Below, one piece after another: positions 18,559 to 27,216 of a stretch of 64,000 bases of DNA (position 1 is its first letter; every line of letters begins with the position of its first letter). Both the position numbers and the translations under genes were made by a program. A model generated the notes under the pieces. That model was not told where the DNA came from and searched no databases. It saw only the letters and a list, made by a program, of their open reading frames with translations. The stretch is from Trichomonas tenax (lineage: Eukaryota; Parabasalia; Trichomonadida; Trichomonadidae), in NCBI GenBank assembly GCA_023091735.1, contig JALKBU010000059.1, positions 1 through 64,000 on the forward strand, read 5' to 3'.

Positions 18559-19245
18559 CTATAAAATAATTATATTCTATTGTTTCTGTTTTTTTTTTGA
18601 TTTTCTGGTTTAGGGTTTAAGAATATTCGAAATTTTTAAAATATAGGCTCCTTACCATATTACTGTACACTTTTAGAAAAGAAATTTCCCAGAATTTTTA
18701 AAAAATTATTATCGCCATATTTCCGAACAGAAAGCAATATTTTAACGGAGAAAACTTTTTCCGAAAACCGCCAATCAGATCTGTTACAAAATGGATGTAC
18801 AGACATAGCAATACACGATTTACTGATTTTGCGTTATAAATTTGTAAATCTCACAAATAAGAAAGCATCCACATTACCATACTCCGTATGTACAACAATA
18901 TTTTGTTGTTTTAAAAATTTGTCAGATATGGATGGTTTCTATTATCTTTTAAATGATTTTTTCTTCGTCAGAAGATGCGAATGAGCCGTTTTGGAGATAC
19001 TTTATTTGAGAGGGTAATTTGAAATATTGATTCAATTTTTTCTGAAAGATTCTTATTTCATCAATATTTCCATTCACCATATATAATCCGAATAAAAAGT
19101 TTAATGTCAGATCCAAATTTTGAGAACCGATTACATCGTAAACATCAGAAATATTCTGAATTGTGTGCACGAATATCAGCATGCAAAGCACCGCACGTTG
19201 AGTGACATTGTGGCCAAAATTACGTCAGATTTGACCTCAATATAC
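18559..19245. other. AT-rich spacer upstream of the Myb remnant
   Basis: No confident gene. An 80-codon minus-strand frame (18949-19191, starting MLCMLIF) is the longest; it overlaps the open frame upstream of the Myb start. I leave it uncalled. Confidence 0.5.
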
Positions 19246-19684
19246 ATGTCTGATATCCATCAGTATGATACCACTCTAGAGCGCGCAGACTCAAAGCGTG
19301 TGAAGTTCAGCAAGGAGGAGGACGACATTCTGCAGCACCAGGTCGCAATTTATGGCGCAAAGAAGTGGAATCAGATTGCTTTAGCCCTCCCAGTGGAGTT
19401 TGATTAGGACTTACTTCAATGGCAGAAGCGCCAACAACATCAAGAATAGATGGAACACCCACTTCTCACACAAGATCAGAACTTATTGGACAAAGAAGAC
19501 GTCTAAATACACACATGAGTATCACACAGTCTCGCAGGAGAGGAGTAGAAAGGTGTTCCCATCATTCTGCCCACAGAATTCCTCATTAGCAAGCACAGAG
19601 AATTTCTTAAAGGATATACAGATGAATTACCTCAATATGATCCACCTTCAGCCTATTGAGGTGTATAGTTGTATTATTTATTAA
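19246..19684 (+). pseudogene. Myb (R2R3-type) gene remnant with internal deletion and frameshift
   Basis: The first part (from ATG 19246) reads F-S-K-E-E-D-D-I-L...K-K-W-N-Q-I-A-L-A-L-P, the N-terminal half of a Myb R2 repeat, and ends at a TAG at 19405. In another frame from about 19400 the text becomes Y-F-N-G-R-S-A-N-N-I-K-N-R-W-N-T-H-F, the C-terminal half of an R3 repeat. The expected end of R2 and start of R3 (about 40 residues) are missing at the junction. So the gene has lost an internal piece and its frame. R2R3 Myb factors are numerous in trichomonads. No intron signal fits the junction. The second frame runs to a stop at 19682. Confidence 0.7.
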
Positions 19685-19945
19685 ATGTTTTGTTTATAAT
19701 TTATATTGATTTTATATGGAGTCAAAGTTAATTGATTCGTTCTCCCTAACCCCGCTCCAGCTCGTTGAGCTGTCCACAACCACGACAGTCTCTCCACTCA
19801 GAACTCGATTTCTTATGATTTTCATTTTCTAACCACATCCCTTCAGAAACATGATTTTCGTGCTTTAGAAAGTGAGAGCTGTCTGTATATAGCAAAATTT
19901 TAAGGTTTTAGGAAAAAACGGTTGAAGTTATAATATTTTTCCGGA

Positions 19946-21115
19946 ATGGAGAAATACTCGGAATCGTCTGTTTCGAGCAACGTCGGAAGGATCAACGACA
20001 TGAAGATCCTCTTCAAGAACGCAATTGCCTGCCAAATAGCGTCGAAAGCGTCACTGAAATTCCAAAAACAGCCACATCTCACAAAGCAGCTCCCAGAGTC
20101 AAGGACGCAGAGAGCGGCGGCGGATTGGATCACTACGTACCTCAAAGAGCATAAAATGGATAGAACCTTATATACAGTGAATTTGGAAACACGCGGATTG
20201 ATACGTAATACGAACGAGCACACGCAAACGAATACGATTTTACGCATGCCGACGACAGGAGACTGCTTTAAGGACTTGGTTAAAGTCTTACGTCCTGAAA
20301 TAACGCGTTATGGACCTCCACCGCCATATGTTCGCCATTACAGATCGGAGGTAAGCTATCAGCCGCCTCCTGAAGCGAAAGATTTAGTTATTTCAGGAGA
20401 ATCTGAAAAATCTGGCCACCATCATCGCAGGCATCACAGGAGCGATGGGCATCACTCAAGCAGACACACTTCATCAAAACCTCGATTTTCTGCAGTCGAA
20501 CAATCACAAACATCGAGAAACATAAATATCGAAGAAATTAATTTACCAACAGAGCCTTCTCTCAAGGACAAAGCATCTTCGTCACACTGCAGGTCATCAC
20601 AGCAAAAATCATCAACAGCACACAAATCTCCGACTTCACACAACAGCAAAAAGAGCTCAAATCACATTTCTCTCAACACGCTGAAGAGGATTACGTTCCA
20701 GGAGAGAATCAACAGACTTCTCGAAATGCCGCAGCGAGTTGACAGAGCTGCGCAGCCAGATTCCGAAATATCTCCAAATCTCAGAAGCCCAGGATCAGTC
20801 CACTCGCTCGAGGACGACCTCTACGTTGTGAAGAACCCAACGTCGTTCGACACATCAAACATGGCGATGATCCAGGATACAACCACCGATGAGCACCTCG
20901 AAAAGCCTTCTGTATCGTCAAAGCACTCCTCATCATACCACTCTGCGTCTTCGCATCATTCAGAGTCCTCGAAGCACTCCGTTTCATCCAAGTCGTCGTC
21001 TGCGGCACCAATCCCAGAAAGTGATTCAGACGCATCATCGAATAAGAAGGAAGAGAAAGAAGAAGACGAGGAAGAGGAAGAAATATATGAAGAAGAGGAA
21101 GTTTACGGAGATTAA
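19946..21115 (+). CDS. LisH/FOP-like N-terminus with long Ser/His-rich and acidic tail
   Basis: A 389-residue protein. Residues about 50-85 (A-A-D-W-I-T-T-Y-L-K-E-H...R-T-L-Y-T-V-N-L-E) resemble a LisH motif preceded by helices, as in the OFD1/FOP/FOR20 group of centriole and basal-body proteins. From about 125 the chain is low-complexity: prolines, HHRRHH/HSS clusters, long Ser/Lys/His runs, ending in an acidic tail (EEEEEIYEEEEVYGD). Such tails are often phosphorylated. A role at the basal body or cytoskeleton is inferred only from the LisH-like part. The start is the first ATG, with no initiator visible. Confidence 0.6.
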   Translation: MEKYSESSVSSNVGRINDMKILFKNAIACQIASKASLKFQKQPHLTKQLPESRTQRAAADWITTYLKEHKMDRTLYTVNLETRGLIRNTNEHTQTNTILRMPTTGDCFKDLVKVLRPEITRYGPPPPYVRHYRSEVSYQPPPEAKDLVISGESEKSGHHHRRHHRSDGHHSSRHTSSKPRFSAVEQSQTSRNINIEEINLPTEPSLKDKASSSHCRSSQQKSSTAHKSPTSHNSKKSSNHISLNTLKRITFQERINRLLEMPQRVDRAAQPDSEISPNLRSPGSVHSLEDDLYVVKNPTSFDTSNMAMIQDTTTDEHLEKPSVSSKHSSSYHSASSHHSESSKHSVSSKSSSAAPIPESDSDASSNKKEEKEEDEEEEEIYEEEEVYGD

Positions 21116-21219
21116 TTTATTTTTTTGTATGTAAATATTCGTTATATCGAAAAAATCCGCATTTTCCTAATAAACGCAAAACAAATAAACAGTTTACAAT
21201 CTATATAATACATATAATA

Positions 21220-22194
21220 TCAGAGAATTATACAGCATCTTTCATTCTCTGCTTTCGAGCGAACAGAGATGCTTTCATGCGCAGACTTGTTGAAATACTC
21301 AGGGAATGGTGTCGCCTCCGACACAGTCTCGGGCGAGTTCTCCCAATCTAACGGCAGATTCGATGACCAATCGTTATCTGTAAAAATTTCGTCGATCTGT
21401 TGCGTTATCATTCTGTAGTTCGGTTCTTCTTCGAATTTCAGCGCTTTAATGTGATTCCATATTTCGATTGTCTGATGAGGCAAGTTTTGGCAGAGTTTCT
21501 CAGCGGAAATCGTCTGTTTGCAGGACATGCACAAGTTTTTGTCCCTGACGTCATGCCACGGGAGCTGTCCTTTGACGAGTTCGATGAAAGAATAGAACCA
21601 GCTTATGATATCATCCCTTCTCGTCGGCTCCAGCAGCTTATGTATGTTGATTGACGCGTACTTGAGCGTGCCTCTGAACCCGTCCGACGACTTAGAGTCG
21701 ATATGCTTTCCATTCTCGTTCTTGTAGCGAGAGCTCAGTCCGAAATCTATCAGAACCAATCCGCCGATCGACTTCTTCTGCAACAGGAAGTTTGAAGGCT
21801 TCACGTCGCAGTGAACGAAACCATACGAATGCAGCCTCTCCAGGATCAGCAACATCTGCTTTGCGGCCCACAGCGCGGTGTACATCGAAAAGCGCTTTAT
21901 CTCCGTCTTAGAGCGGAGCGCAGAGAGAGAAGGGCCGTATAACGGCATCACGAAGTAGTTTATAGCGCCCGTTGACCCGGAATCGATGACTGTGGCGAAA
22001 CAGGACGTCTGCGGGAGGCTTTTTAGGATGTTTATTTCCATTTCCATTCCTTTTTGCTTCGTTTCGACGCTTTCTGTTTTGATTGCGAATATAGTTTCGT
22101 CGTCCTCCTTCTTCGCGGCGTAGATCTCCCCGTAGCCGCCAGAGCCGAGCCTTTGGATGATCACGTAGCCGCCAATCTCGACAAAGGTTGACAT
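21220..22194 (-). CDS. Casein-kinase-1-like kinase ending in a CaaX box
   Basis: A 324-residue protein of which about the first 290 are a CK1-type kinase domain. Landmarks: G-S-G-G-Y-G (18-23), Lys39, H-C-D at 128-130 in place of HRD, Lys132, Asn135, D-F-G at 150-152, and the CK1-specific G-T-L-K-Y-A-S-I-N near 175-183. HCD keeps the catalytic Asp and loses the Arg, as in some CK1-like kinases. The protein ends E-R-C-C-I-I-L, whose last four residues are a CaaX box with Leu at X, predicting geranylgeranylation and membrane attachment. The start is the ATG after a TCACA initiator-like motif; the frame extends upstream only via a TTG codon. Confidence 0.88.
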   Translation of the reverse strand: MSTFVEIGGYVIIQRLGSGGYGEIYAAKKEDDETIFAIKTESVETKQKGMEMEINILKSLPQTSCFATVIDSGSTGAINYFVMPLYGPSLSALRSKTEIKRFSMYTALWAAKQMLLILERLHSYGFVHCDVKPSNFLLQKKSIGGLVLIDFGLSSRYKNENGKHIDSKSSDGFRGTLKYASINIHKLLEPTRRDDIISWFYSFIELVKGQLPWHDVRDKNLCMSCKQTISAEKLCQNLPHQTIEIWNHIKALKFEEEPNYRMITQQIDEIFTDNDWSSNLPLDWENSPETVSEATPFPEYFNKSAHESISVRSKAENERCCIIL

Positions 22195-22203
22195 TTGTGA
22201 TTT
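22195..22203 (-). promoter_or_regulatory. Initiator-like motif of the CK1-like gene
   Basis: On the minus strand a TCACA lies immediately before the ATG (TCACAAATG), fitting TCA-Py-A/T and giving a 5' leader of only about 4 bases. Motif match only. Confidence 0.35.
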
Positions 22204-22909
22204 TTTTTTCCTCAATCATTTGAATGATTTGTAAATTTCCCACTTTATTTCGAATATTTGGATTCTGCATGTATAGTTTCTGAATGGATTTTTAATACTA
22301 TCATAATAATTGCAAAAATTTATAATTTTGCATTCTGAATTTTGCCTTTTAGACCTTCTAAACATTTTGAATATTCTAAAAAAATTATGTGCTATTATAT
22401 GGCAATAGATAATCAGTTAATTTTGTTTTATATTTTTCGAAAAAAAATCATGGCAATTGTATCCTTTTATTCATTGAGGGAATTATTTTATTCTTTATGT
22501 ATATGATATTTACAGCATTTAGAGACCTTTATTTAACATATTTTTAAATCATTTGATTAATCTCAATTTCAAGTCTCTTCTGTTGGTAGAATTGTTTTGA
22601 AAGATCTATACTTCATGATGAATATATATTTTTTTGTATGATATTGATAATAATTTTGTTGCGAAAAATTAATATATGTATTTTCGCTTTTGGCCAAATT
22701 ATTAGAATATACAACAGATAAAAATGATAAACACAGCAAAATTAAGGCATTTTGTTATTGAGATTTTGGAAAATCTTTCAAAATCTGTAAAATTTCACCG
22801 CCAAGACCCTTTTTATTCAAAATCAGGATTTTGCATGATAAATAGATCGCAAACATCGAATAAAATAAAATCGAGAGCAAGAATAAACTTCTCAAATTTC
22901 GCGGCAAAA
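22195..22909. other. AT-rich spacer, bidirectional between CK1-like and FCP1-like genes
   Basis: Nothing recognisable. An in-frame extension of the downstream gene (22724-22909) is open but AT-rich and lacks family features, so it is treated as spacer. Confidence 0.5.
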
Positions 22910-24106
22910 ATGAATTTGTGTAAACACGAGCTAACGAGCCACGGGATCTGCCTGAAGTGCGGCGAGCACGTCGGCGACATCAACACGGGCCACATCATCC
23001 CGCAAAGTGACTCCCTCTGCTTCTCTGAGCTGATGACTTCGGAAATACAGCAAAATAACAAGGCGAAATTCAAGAATGACAACATGCTGACGATGGTGGT
23101 CAGGCTGGAGAAAGTTCTGCTCGACTACAGGTACGTGGATTCGCTCAGTGACTGCGATAATCTTATTATACCGACATATGAAGATTTCTTCATAAAATGT
23201 GGATCACCGAAGCCAATCATCATTAGGTTGAGGACAGGTTATAGCAATTTACTTAAAAATCTCAAGAGCTCTTATCAAATAATCGCGATCTCGGCATTAG
23301 ATGAACCAATTGTCGACAAAATTATACAGAAGATTGACCCAGATGATATTATATTCCATGGTCGCATATACAGGGATCAGGAACTTGATCAGGAGCCGAA
23401 AAACAAAGATTTTCTCCTTTACCCAGCGACAACAGACTTAGCAGTCATTCTGGACACTACAAGCCGCTGCTGGAAGACCGAGAACGGCCTCGTGCAGAAC
23501 GGATTCGTCTTTGTTTCACCATATAATTATTTCGAGCAATCTCCGATGATTTGGGTCTCCGAGTTCATCCAGTTGCAGGCTGTCGCGAAGAGCGATTCCA
23601 TTTTATTCGGCATCGAGCAATATCTCCAGCAGCTTCACAAGTTTTACTACGCAAAGAGAGTCGATTCGATCATCCAGTCAATAGAGTTCGCGCAGCGCCC
23701 GATTCTCAAAGGGTGCTACATCTGCGTCCCGGACGTCGATGACACGCTCGCCCACAACTTCGAGAGATTGACGGAGAGGTTCGGGGGAAAGTACACTCCT
23801 GTTTACGATCCAGCTGTTACTCATCTCCTGATCCAGAGCAAGGACGACCCATCCATTTCCATCGCCACACAGTACAGCAAGGTCTACATCATCACGTTCG
23901 GCTGGATCATAGACTGCTGCACGCAATACACGCGAAAGGATGAGCGCGATTATCCGTTGATTGGCGTCGAATCTCCAACGAACGGACCAAGGCCTATAGA
24001 GCTTCCTTTGTCAGAATCTGCGGAGCTTTCTTCGGCGGACTTCGAATACAGCAACTCCAGTGACATGGACTCTGACGACGACGAACAGTTTGATTCAGAT
24101 GAGTAA
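22910..24106 (+). CDS. FCP1-like CTD phosphatase relative lacking catalytic residues (pseudophosphatase)
   Basis: A 398-residue protein with FCP1 layout: an N-terminal C-x-H...C-x-x-C-G zinc-like motif (C-K-H-E...C-L-K-C-G-E), a HAD-like middle, a BRCT domain (about 265-350, with G-W-I-I-D-C), and an acidic tail like FCP1's. FCP1 needs D-x-D-x-T near the start of the HAD domain; the aligned stretch here reads V-V-R-L-E-K-V, so both Asp are replaced. Downstream, the usual D-D of motif IV appears as I-L-D-T-T. It should bind rather than dephosphorylate. Trichomonad RNA polymerase II lacks the canonical heptad CTD, so loss of activity is plausible. This ATG is chosen because FCP1 homologues begin close to the zinc motif; 62 more codons are open upstream. 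Confidence 0.75.
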   Translation: MNLCKHELTSHGICLKCGEHVGDINTGHIIPQSDSLCFSELMTSEIQQNNKAKFKNDNMLTMVVRLEKVLLDYRYVDSLSDCDNLIIPTYEDFFIKCGSPKPIIIRLRTGYSNLLKNLKSSYQIIAISALDEPIVDKIIQKIDPDDIIFHGRIYRDQELDQEPKNKDFLLYPATTDLAVILDTTSRCWKTENGLVQNGFVFVSPYNYFEQSPMIWVSEFIQLQAVAKSDSILFGIEQYLQQLHKFYYAKRVDSIIQSIEFAQRPILKGCYICVPDVDDTLAHNFERLTERFGGKYTPVYDPAVTHLLIQSKDDPSISIATQYSKVYIITFGWIIDCCTQYTRKDERDYPLIGVESPTNGPRPIELPLSESAELSSADFEYSNSSDMDSDDDEQFDSDE

Positions 24107-24553
24107 TTTTTGTTTATTGTGTTTTGCGTTTTTATTTGGAGATCCTTCAAACCAGCTGAAGTTCAAATTCGTTCAGCTTTCTTCTTTGATTTCATTATGT
24201 GAATCATAAAAGAGCTGAATCGCTTTTTTTTTTTGAAAATTGTGTTAATTTATCTTGTTTTTATAAACAACTAAATAGGTAATTTTCCAAAATTCAAATC
24301 AATAGGTAATCAAAATATAAACAAATCTATATGAGTTATGATTGTTTCATAATAAAATAATACTCTATCTCTATAAATAAAGTTCATCAATTTCCTTGAT
24401 TGGAAATAATAACGATGACCGCATATAAAGAAATAAATTTATATAGATATTTGGCCTTTAGCTTTAAATAGAAACAGATCCAAGTCATAGTTTTCAAAAA
24501 TTTTTATGAAATTTTGAAAAAGCAGTAAATTACCCTAATGATGTAGGATAAAT
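24107..24553. other. AT-rich spacer between convergent genes
   Basis: No gene, RNA gene or clear repeat is visible. It is the 3' flank of both neighbours. Confidence 0.55.
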
Positions 24554-25432
24554 TTAATAGCCATAGAAGCGCTTCGAGACGTGGTCACCATAGGCAACAG
24601 ATCCTGGATATGCCGGATCGTACTCGATGCCGTTGTTCTTGTTACCGACGACAAAGTGCATGGATGTCCTTGCGTTCTGGCACTGAAGGATTTCTTTCTC
24701 ATTGCCGTTAGCAGTGGCCCAGCGAGCGCCGTATCTGTATGTTCTTGCGCCTGTGAGTGGCTTGATGCTCTCCCAGCTGTTGATGTAGCAGTTGGTGCCC
24801 ATCCAGCCATTGTTGACGGCGAGGTTGTAATTTCTGTTGCATCCGTCGATGGAGTTTGTTCCACCCAACCAGCAAAGGCTCATGAAGGCGCAGCCCCAGT
24901 TTCTGATGTTGGAATTGAAGCGTGGGTCTGTCTGGCGGATAACTGTGCCGCCTCCGCCACCACCACCACCGCCGCCTGACTGGGACAAAGCGATGAACTG
25001 AGCGGAGACCCAACCGTTGGAAATCTTGAACCAGTCGTTGTTAACTCCTGTGATTTGGACAGAATTTCCATCAGCAAGTGTTGAGACAACACCATAATTT
25101 GTGCCTGGGCCAGATCTGACATTGAGGCCGATGCCTGTACCAGAGACGACTCCAGAAACTCTTAAGAAATCAGCAACGCAATATCCTGTTCTTCCATTGA
25201 AAGAGACCTGCCACCAGTTTGAGCTTCTTCCGGTGACGGTGACTGTGTTGCCGTCGGCGAGTGAGCCGATGACGCCGTATCCTGTGCCTGGGCCGGATCT
25301 CACATTGAGACCGATGCCAGTGCCGAAAACAGTGCCTGTTCCCTGGGCATTGGACTCAGGGAAAGGGAGGTAGTGCCTCCTCCTGCCGTGAACGGACTTG
25401 GAGAGGGCCGAAGCCAATAAGAAAGACAACAT
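24554..25432 (-). CDS. Secreted protein with two bacterial SH3b domains and a C39/papain-like cysteine peptidase domain
   Basis: A 292-residue protein: a hydrophobic N-terminus like a signal peptide (M-L-S-F-L-L-A-S-A-L), two SH3b repeats (G-I-G-L-N-V-R-S-G-P-G-T, about 35-90 and 97-145), a glycine linker (about 155-165), then a cysteine peptidase-like domain. Candidate active site: Cys181 in N-W-G-C-A-F-M-S, His259 in S-M-H-F-V-V-G, Asp272 in Y-D-P-A-Y-P-G. This resembles C39-like or NlpC-type peptidases that cut peptidoglycan or peptide bonds in bacteria. SH3b domains target bacterial cell walls. Trichomonads are known to carry NlpC/P60 peptidoglycan hydrolases gained from bacteria; this one differs in its catalytic domain. 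Target and activity are inferred. Confidence 0.8.
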   Translation of the reverse strand: MLSFLLASALSKSVHGRRRHYLPFPESNAQGTGTVFGTGIGLNVRSGPGTGYGVIGSLADGNTVTVTGRSSNWWQVSFNGRTGYCVADFLRVSGVVSGTGIGLNVRSGPGTNYGVVSTLADGNSVQITGVNNDWFKISNGWVSAQFIALSQSGGGGGGGGGGTVIRQTDPRFNSNIRNWGCAFMSLCWLGGTNSIDGCNRNYNLAVNNGWMGTNCYINSWESIKPLTGARTYRYGARWATANGNEKEILQCQNARTSMHFVVGNKNNGIEYDPAYPGSVAYGDHVSKRFYGY

Positions 25433-26017
25433 TTATTTTTTTGACGGCAGCTTGAAATACAATTTTGAATGGAATCAATCATGTTTAGCATATCATTCTG
25501 AGCATATTGAGTAAAATTTCATTTGAAAAAAGCCGTTTTCGGTTAAATCCTTATTACTCTACACATTATACTATGCATAATTTTGATTCGATTTTCGAGA
25601 AAAAGTATTTTTCGATTTTTCGAATGTAAATAGCTTTAGAATACAATGTCGAACATCAGCCACTCTTCAAAACCGAAAACCCCTAAGCTTATTTAAGTTT
25701 AGAAAATGGATCAGAATTCTTACAGCCGCAGTGAGCTGCGGAGATTTTTGTGGAGAAAAACGAGAAAATCTCGACACCTTAATCTTCTTCGCAATCAAGA
25801 GTGATATCGTGTTTCGCAATCGAACAGTTGTTTGTTTAGAGATAGCGCGTGCCTTGTTTCACAGAAAAACCTTTGATCGCATGAAAAAAAATTGCAGAAT
25901 CGAATTGTTTCTCACAATCATCAAATTTTCTTGTAGAATCGCAATGCATACATTATTCCTGTTAATGTGCCGAAAGATTAAAGAACAAACCTTAATCGGT
26001 GTTCTCAAATGAAATTA

Positions 26018-26095
26018 TGACATGTATAATATATTTACGTGACAAAATTTTCTTAAGTCAAAATAAAACAATATCTGTCATGTAAACTGTCAAAA
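26018..26095. repeat. TGACATGTA-type repeat block, relative of the one at 6130
   Basis: It starts TGACATGTATA and continues TATTTACGTGACAAA, then the complement TGTCATGTAAAC about 60 bases on. The first 30 bases match the 6130 block closely. Confidence 0.55.
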
Positions 26096-26210
26096 TCATC
26101 CTTGTTTTTCGTTTCTCAGCCAATTGACTGAACCGTTGGTCGGAGGTATTCCCAGCTTTTCGGCAATTCTGTCATTGTAAAGTGTCAAGACAAAATGTAA
26201 ACCCAACAAA

Positions 26211-26392
26211 TCCAAATTTGTTCTTGTTTCACAACAAATTCTTGTTGCACAAATTAGTTCATATTGAACATAGTAATTCATCTTTCACAAAGTAATTCTT
26301 GTTACACAAAATATATCTTGTTACACAAAGTATTTCATCTCTCGCAAAATAGTTCATATTAAACAAAGTATTTCATCTTTCACAAATTGCTT
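26211..26392. repeat. Irregular tandem repeat of about 20 bp (CACAAAGTATTTCATCTT type)
   Basis: About eight diverged copies of units containing CACAAA, GTATTTCATCT and TTGTTACACAAA are strung in tandem. A 73-codon ORF follows directly. Confidence 0.65.
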
Positions 26393-26408
26393 GCATCCTG
26401 GTTCAATA

Positions 26409-26630
26409 ATGATAGCTGTTCTTACTCTCAGAGAACAAATTGAAGCTGCATATAGGGTACAAGATTTACTTGCTTTCAATTTAAATTTAGAACCAGATAT
26501 TCAATTATCTTTCTTTACTGATTTAACCAAATTTGTATCAACTAATGCTCCTATTGACATTGTGAACAATGCCAAAAATTGGGTAAATGAAATTAATCAT
26601 AGATACCATATTAACATAAAATTCATATAA
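26409..26630 (+). CDS. Possible small protein of 73 residues, unknown
   Basis: From this ATG the reading frame encodes a Leu/Asn-rich, helical-looking protein (M-I-A-V-L-T-L-R-E-Q) with a codon mix that is not obviously random. There is no known family, signal or membrane span. It directly follows the tandem repeat and could be a scrap of a decayed element. Confidence 0.25.
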   Translation: MIAVLTLREQIEAAYRVQDLLAFNLNLEPDIQLSFFTDLTKFVSTNAPIDIVNNAKNWVNEINHRYHINIKFI

Positions 26631-27181
26631 CAAAAACCAATACATAAAAAAATTCTCATAACATGTATTTTAGAAATAAATTCTCTTTCTTTTATTAAAT
26701 GCTTTCCATAAAATCCGACATTTGACATCTGATACTTACAGTGTCAGAATTTCCGAAAAAGTGGGATATTATTTGGTCGGAAAGCCATCAGTTCATTTTT
26801 CCTCTCCTCACAAAACTCTCCAAAGGTGAAGCGAATGTTTGATCAGAATTGCAGGGTCAGACAAAATCAATGAGGGGAAAATTTATCATCCAACAAAATT
26901 TTGCCGATATTCTGCAAAGATTCATCCAAAGAAGAACTTTCCAATTGATAAAAGCTCTTTTGCGAGTTTTCCATTTTCCTACAATCTCAACCAGCCATAG
27001 AGTATAATCAACTCTATCCGAAGACATTCAATTTTTTCTTTGCGAAATATTATATCGCTGGTTATAGTAAAGCTAAAATACCAGATTTTAATTTGAGAGT
27101 AGCCGTTTCGTAAACATCAGAAACCTCGATCATTTTTTATGATTTTTCAATTCTTTTTCTCATACCAGAATACGCACAGAA

Positions 27182-27196
27182 TCATTTTCTCATTTT
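27182..27196 (+). promoter_or_regulatory. Doubled initiator-like motif before the LCAT-family gene
   Basis: Two TCATTTTC copies (27182 and 27190) precede the ATG at 27217, giving candidate first bases A27184 and A27192 with leaders of 33 and 25 bases. Motif match only. Confidence 0.45.
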
Positions 27197-27216
27197 CAGT
27201 AAAAAAATAAAAAAAA

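Larger units (their letters stand above)
25433..27216. other. 1.8-kb AT-rich spacer with dispersed and tandem repeats
   Basis: It holds a TGACATGTA repeat block (26018-26095), an irregular tandem repeat (26211-26392), a possible small ORF (26409-26630) and no other gene I can support. A 93-codon frame at 25731-26012 and a 61-codon minus-strand frame at 26096-26281 look spurious. Confidence 0.55.

Noticed and set aside
18949..19191. 80-codon minus-strand ORF before the Myb remnant
   Set aside because: Overlaps the plus-strand frame and lacks family features; a real small gene cannot be excluded, but support is too weak.
19385..19410. Intron to explain the Myb frame change
   Set aside because: No GTATGT-like donor or ACTAACACACAG-like acceptor is present, and about 40 residues are missing as well.
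25731..26012. 93-codon plus-strand ORF
   Set aside because: Built from repeated CGCAATC/AGAATCG-like words; composition unlike the genes here and no motif.
26096..26281. 61-codon minus-strand ORF with an HTH-like end
   Set aside because: Short, overlaps the tandem repeat, no start context.
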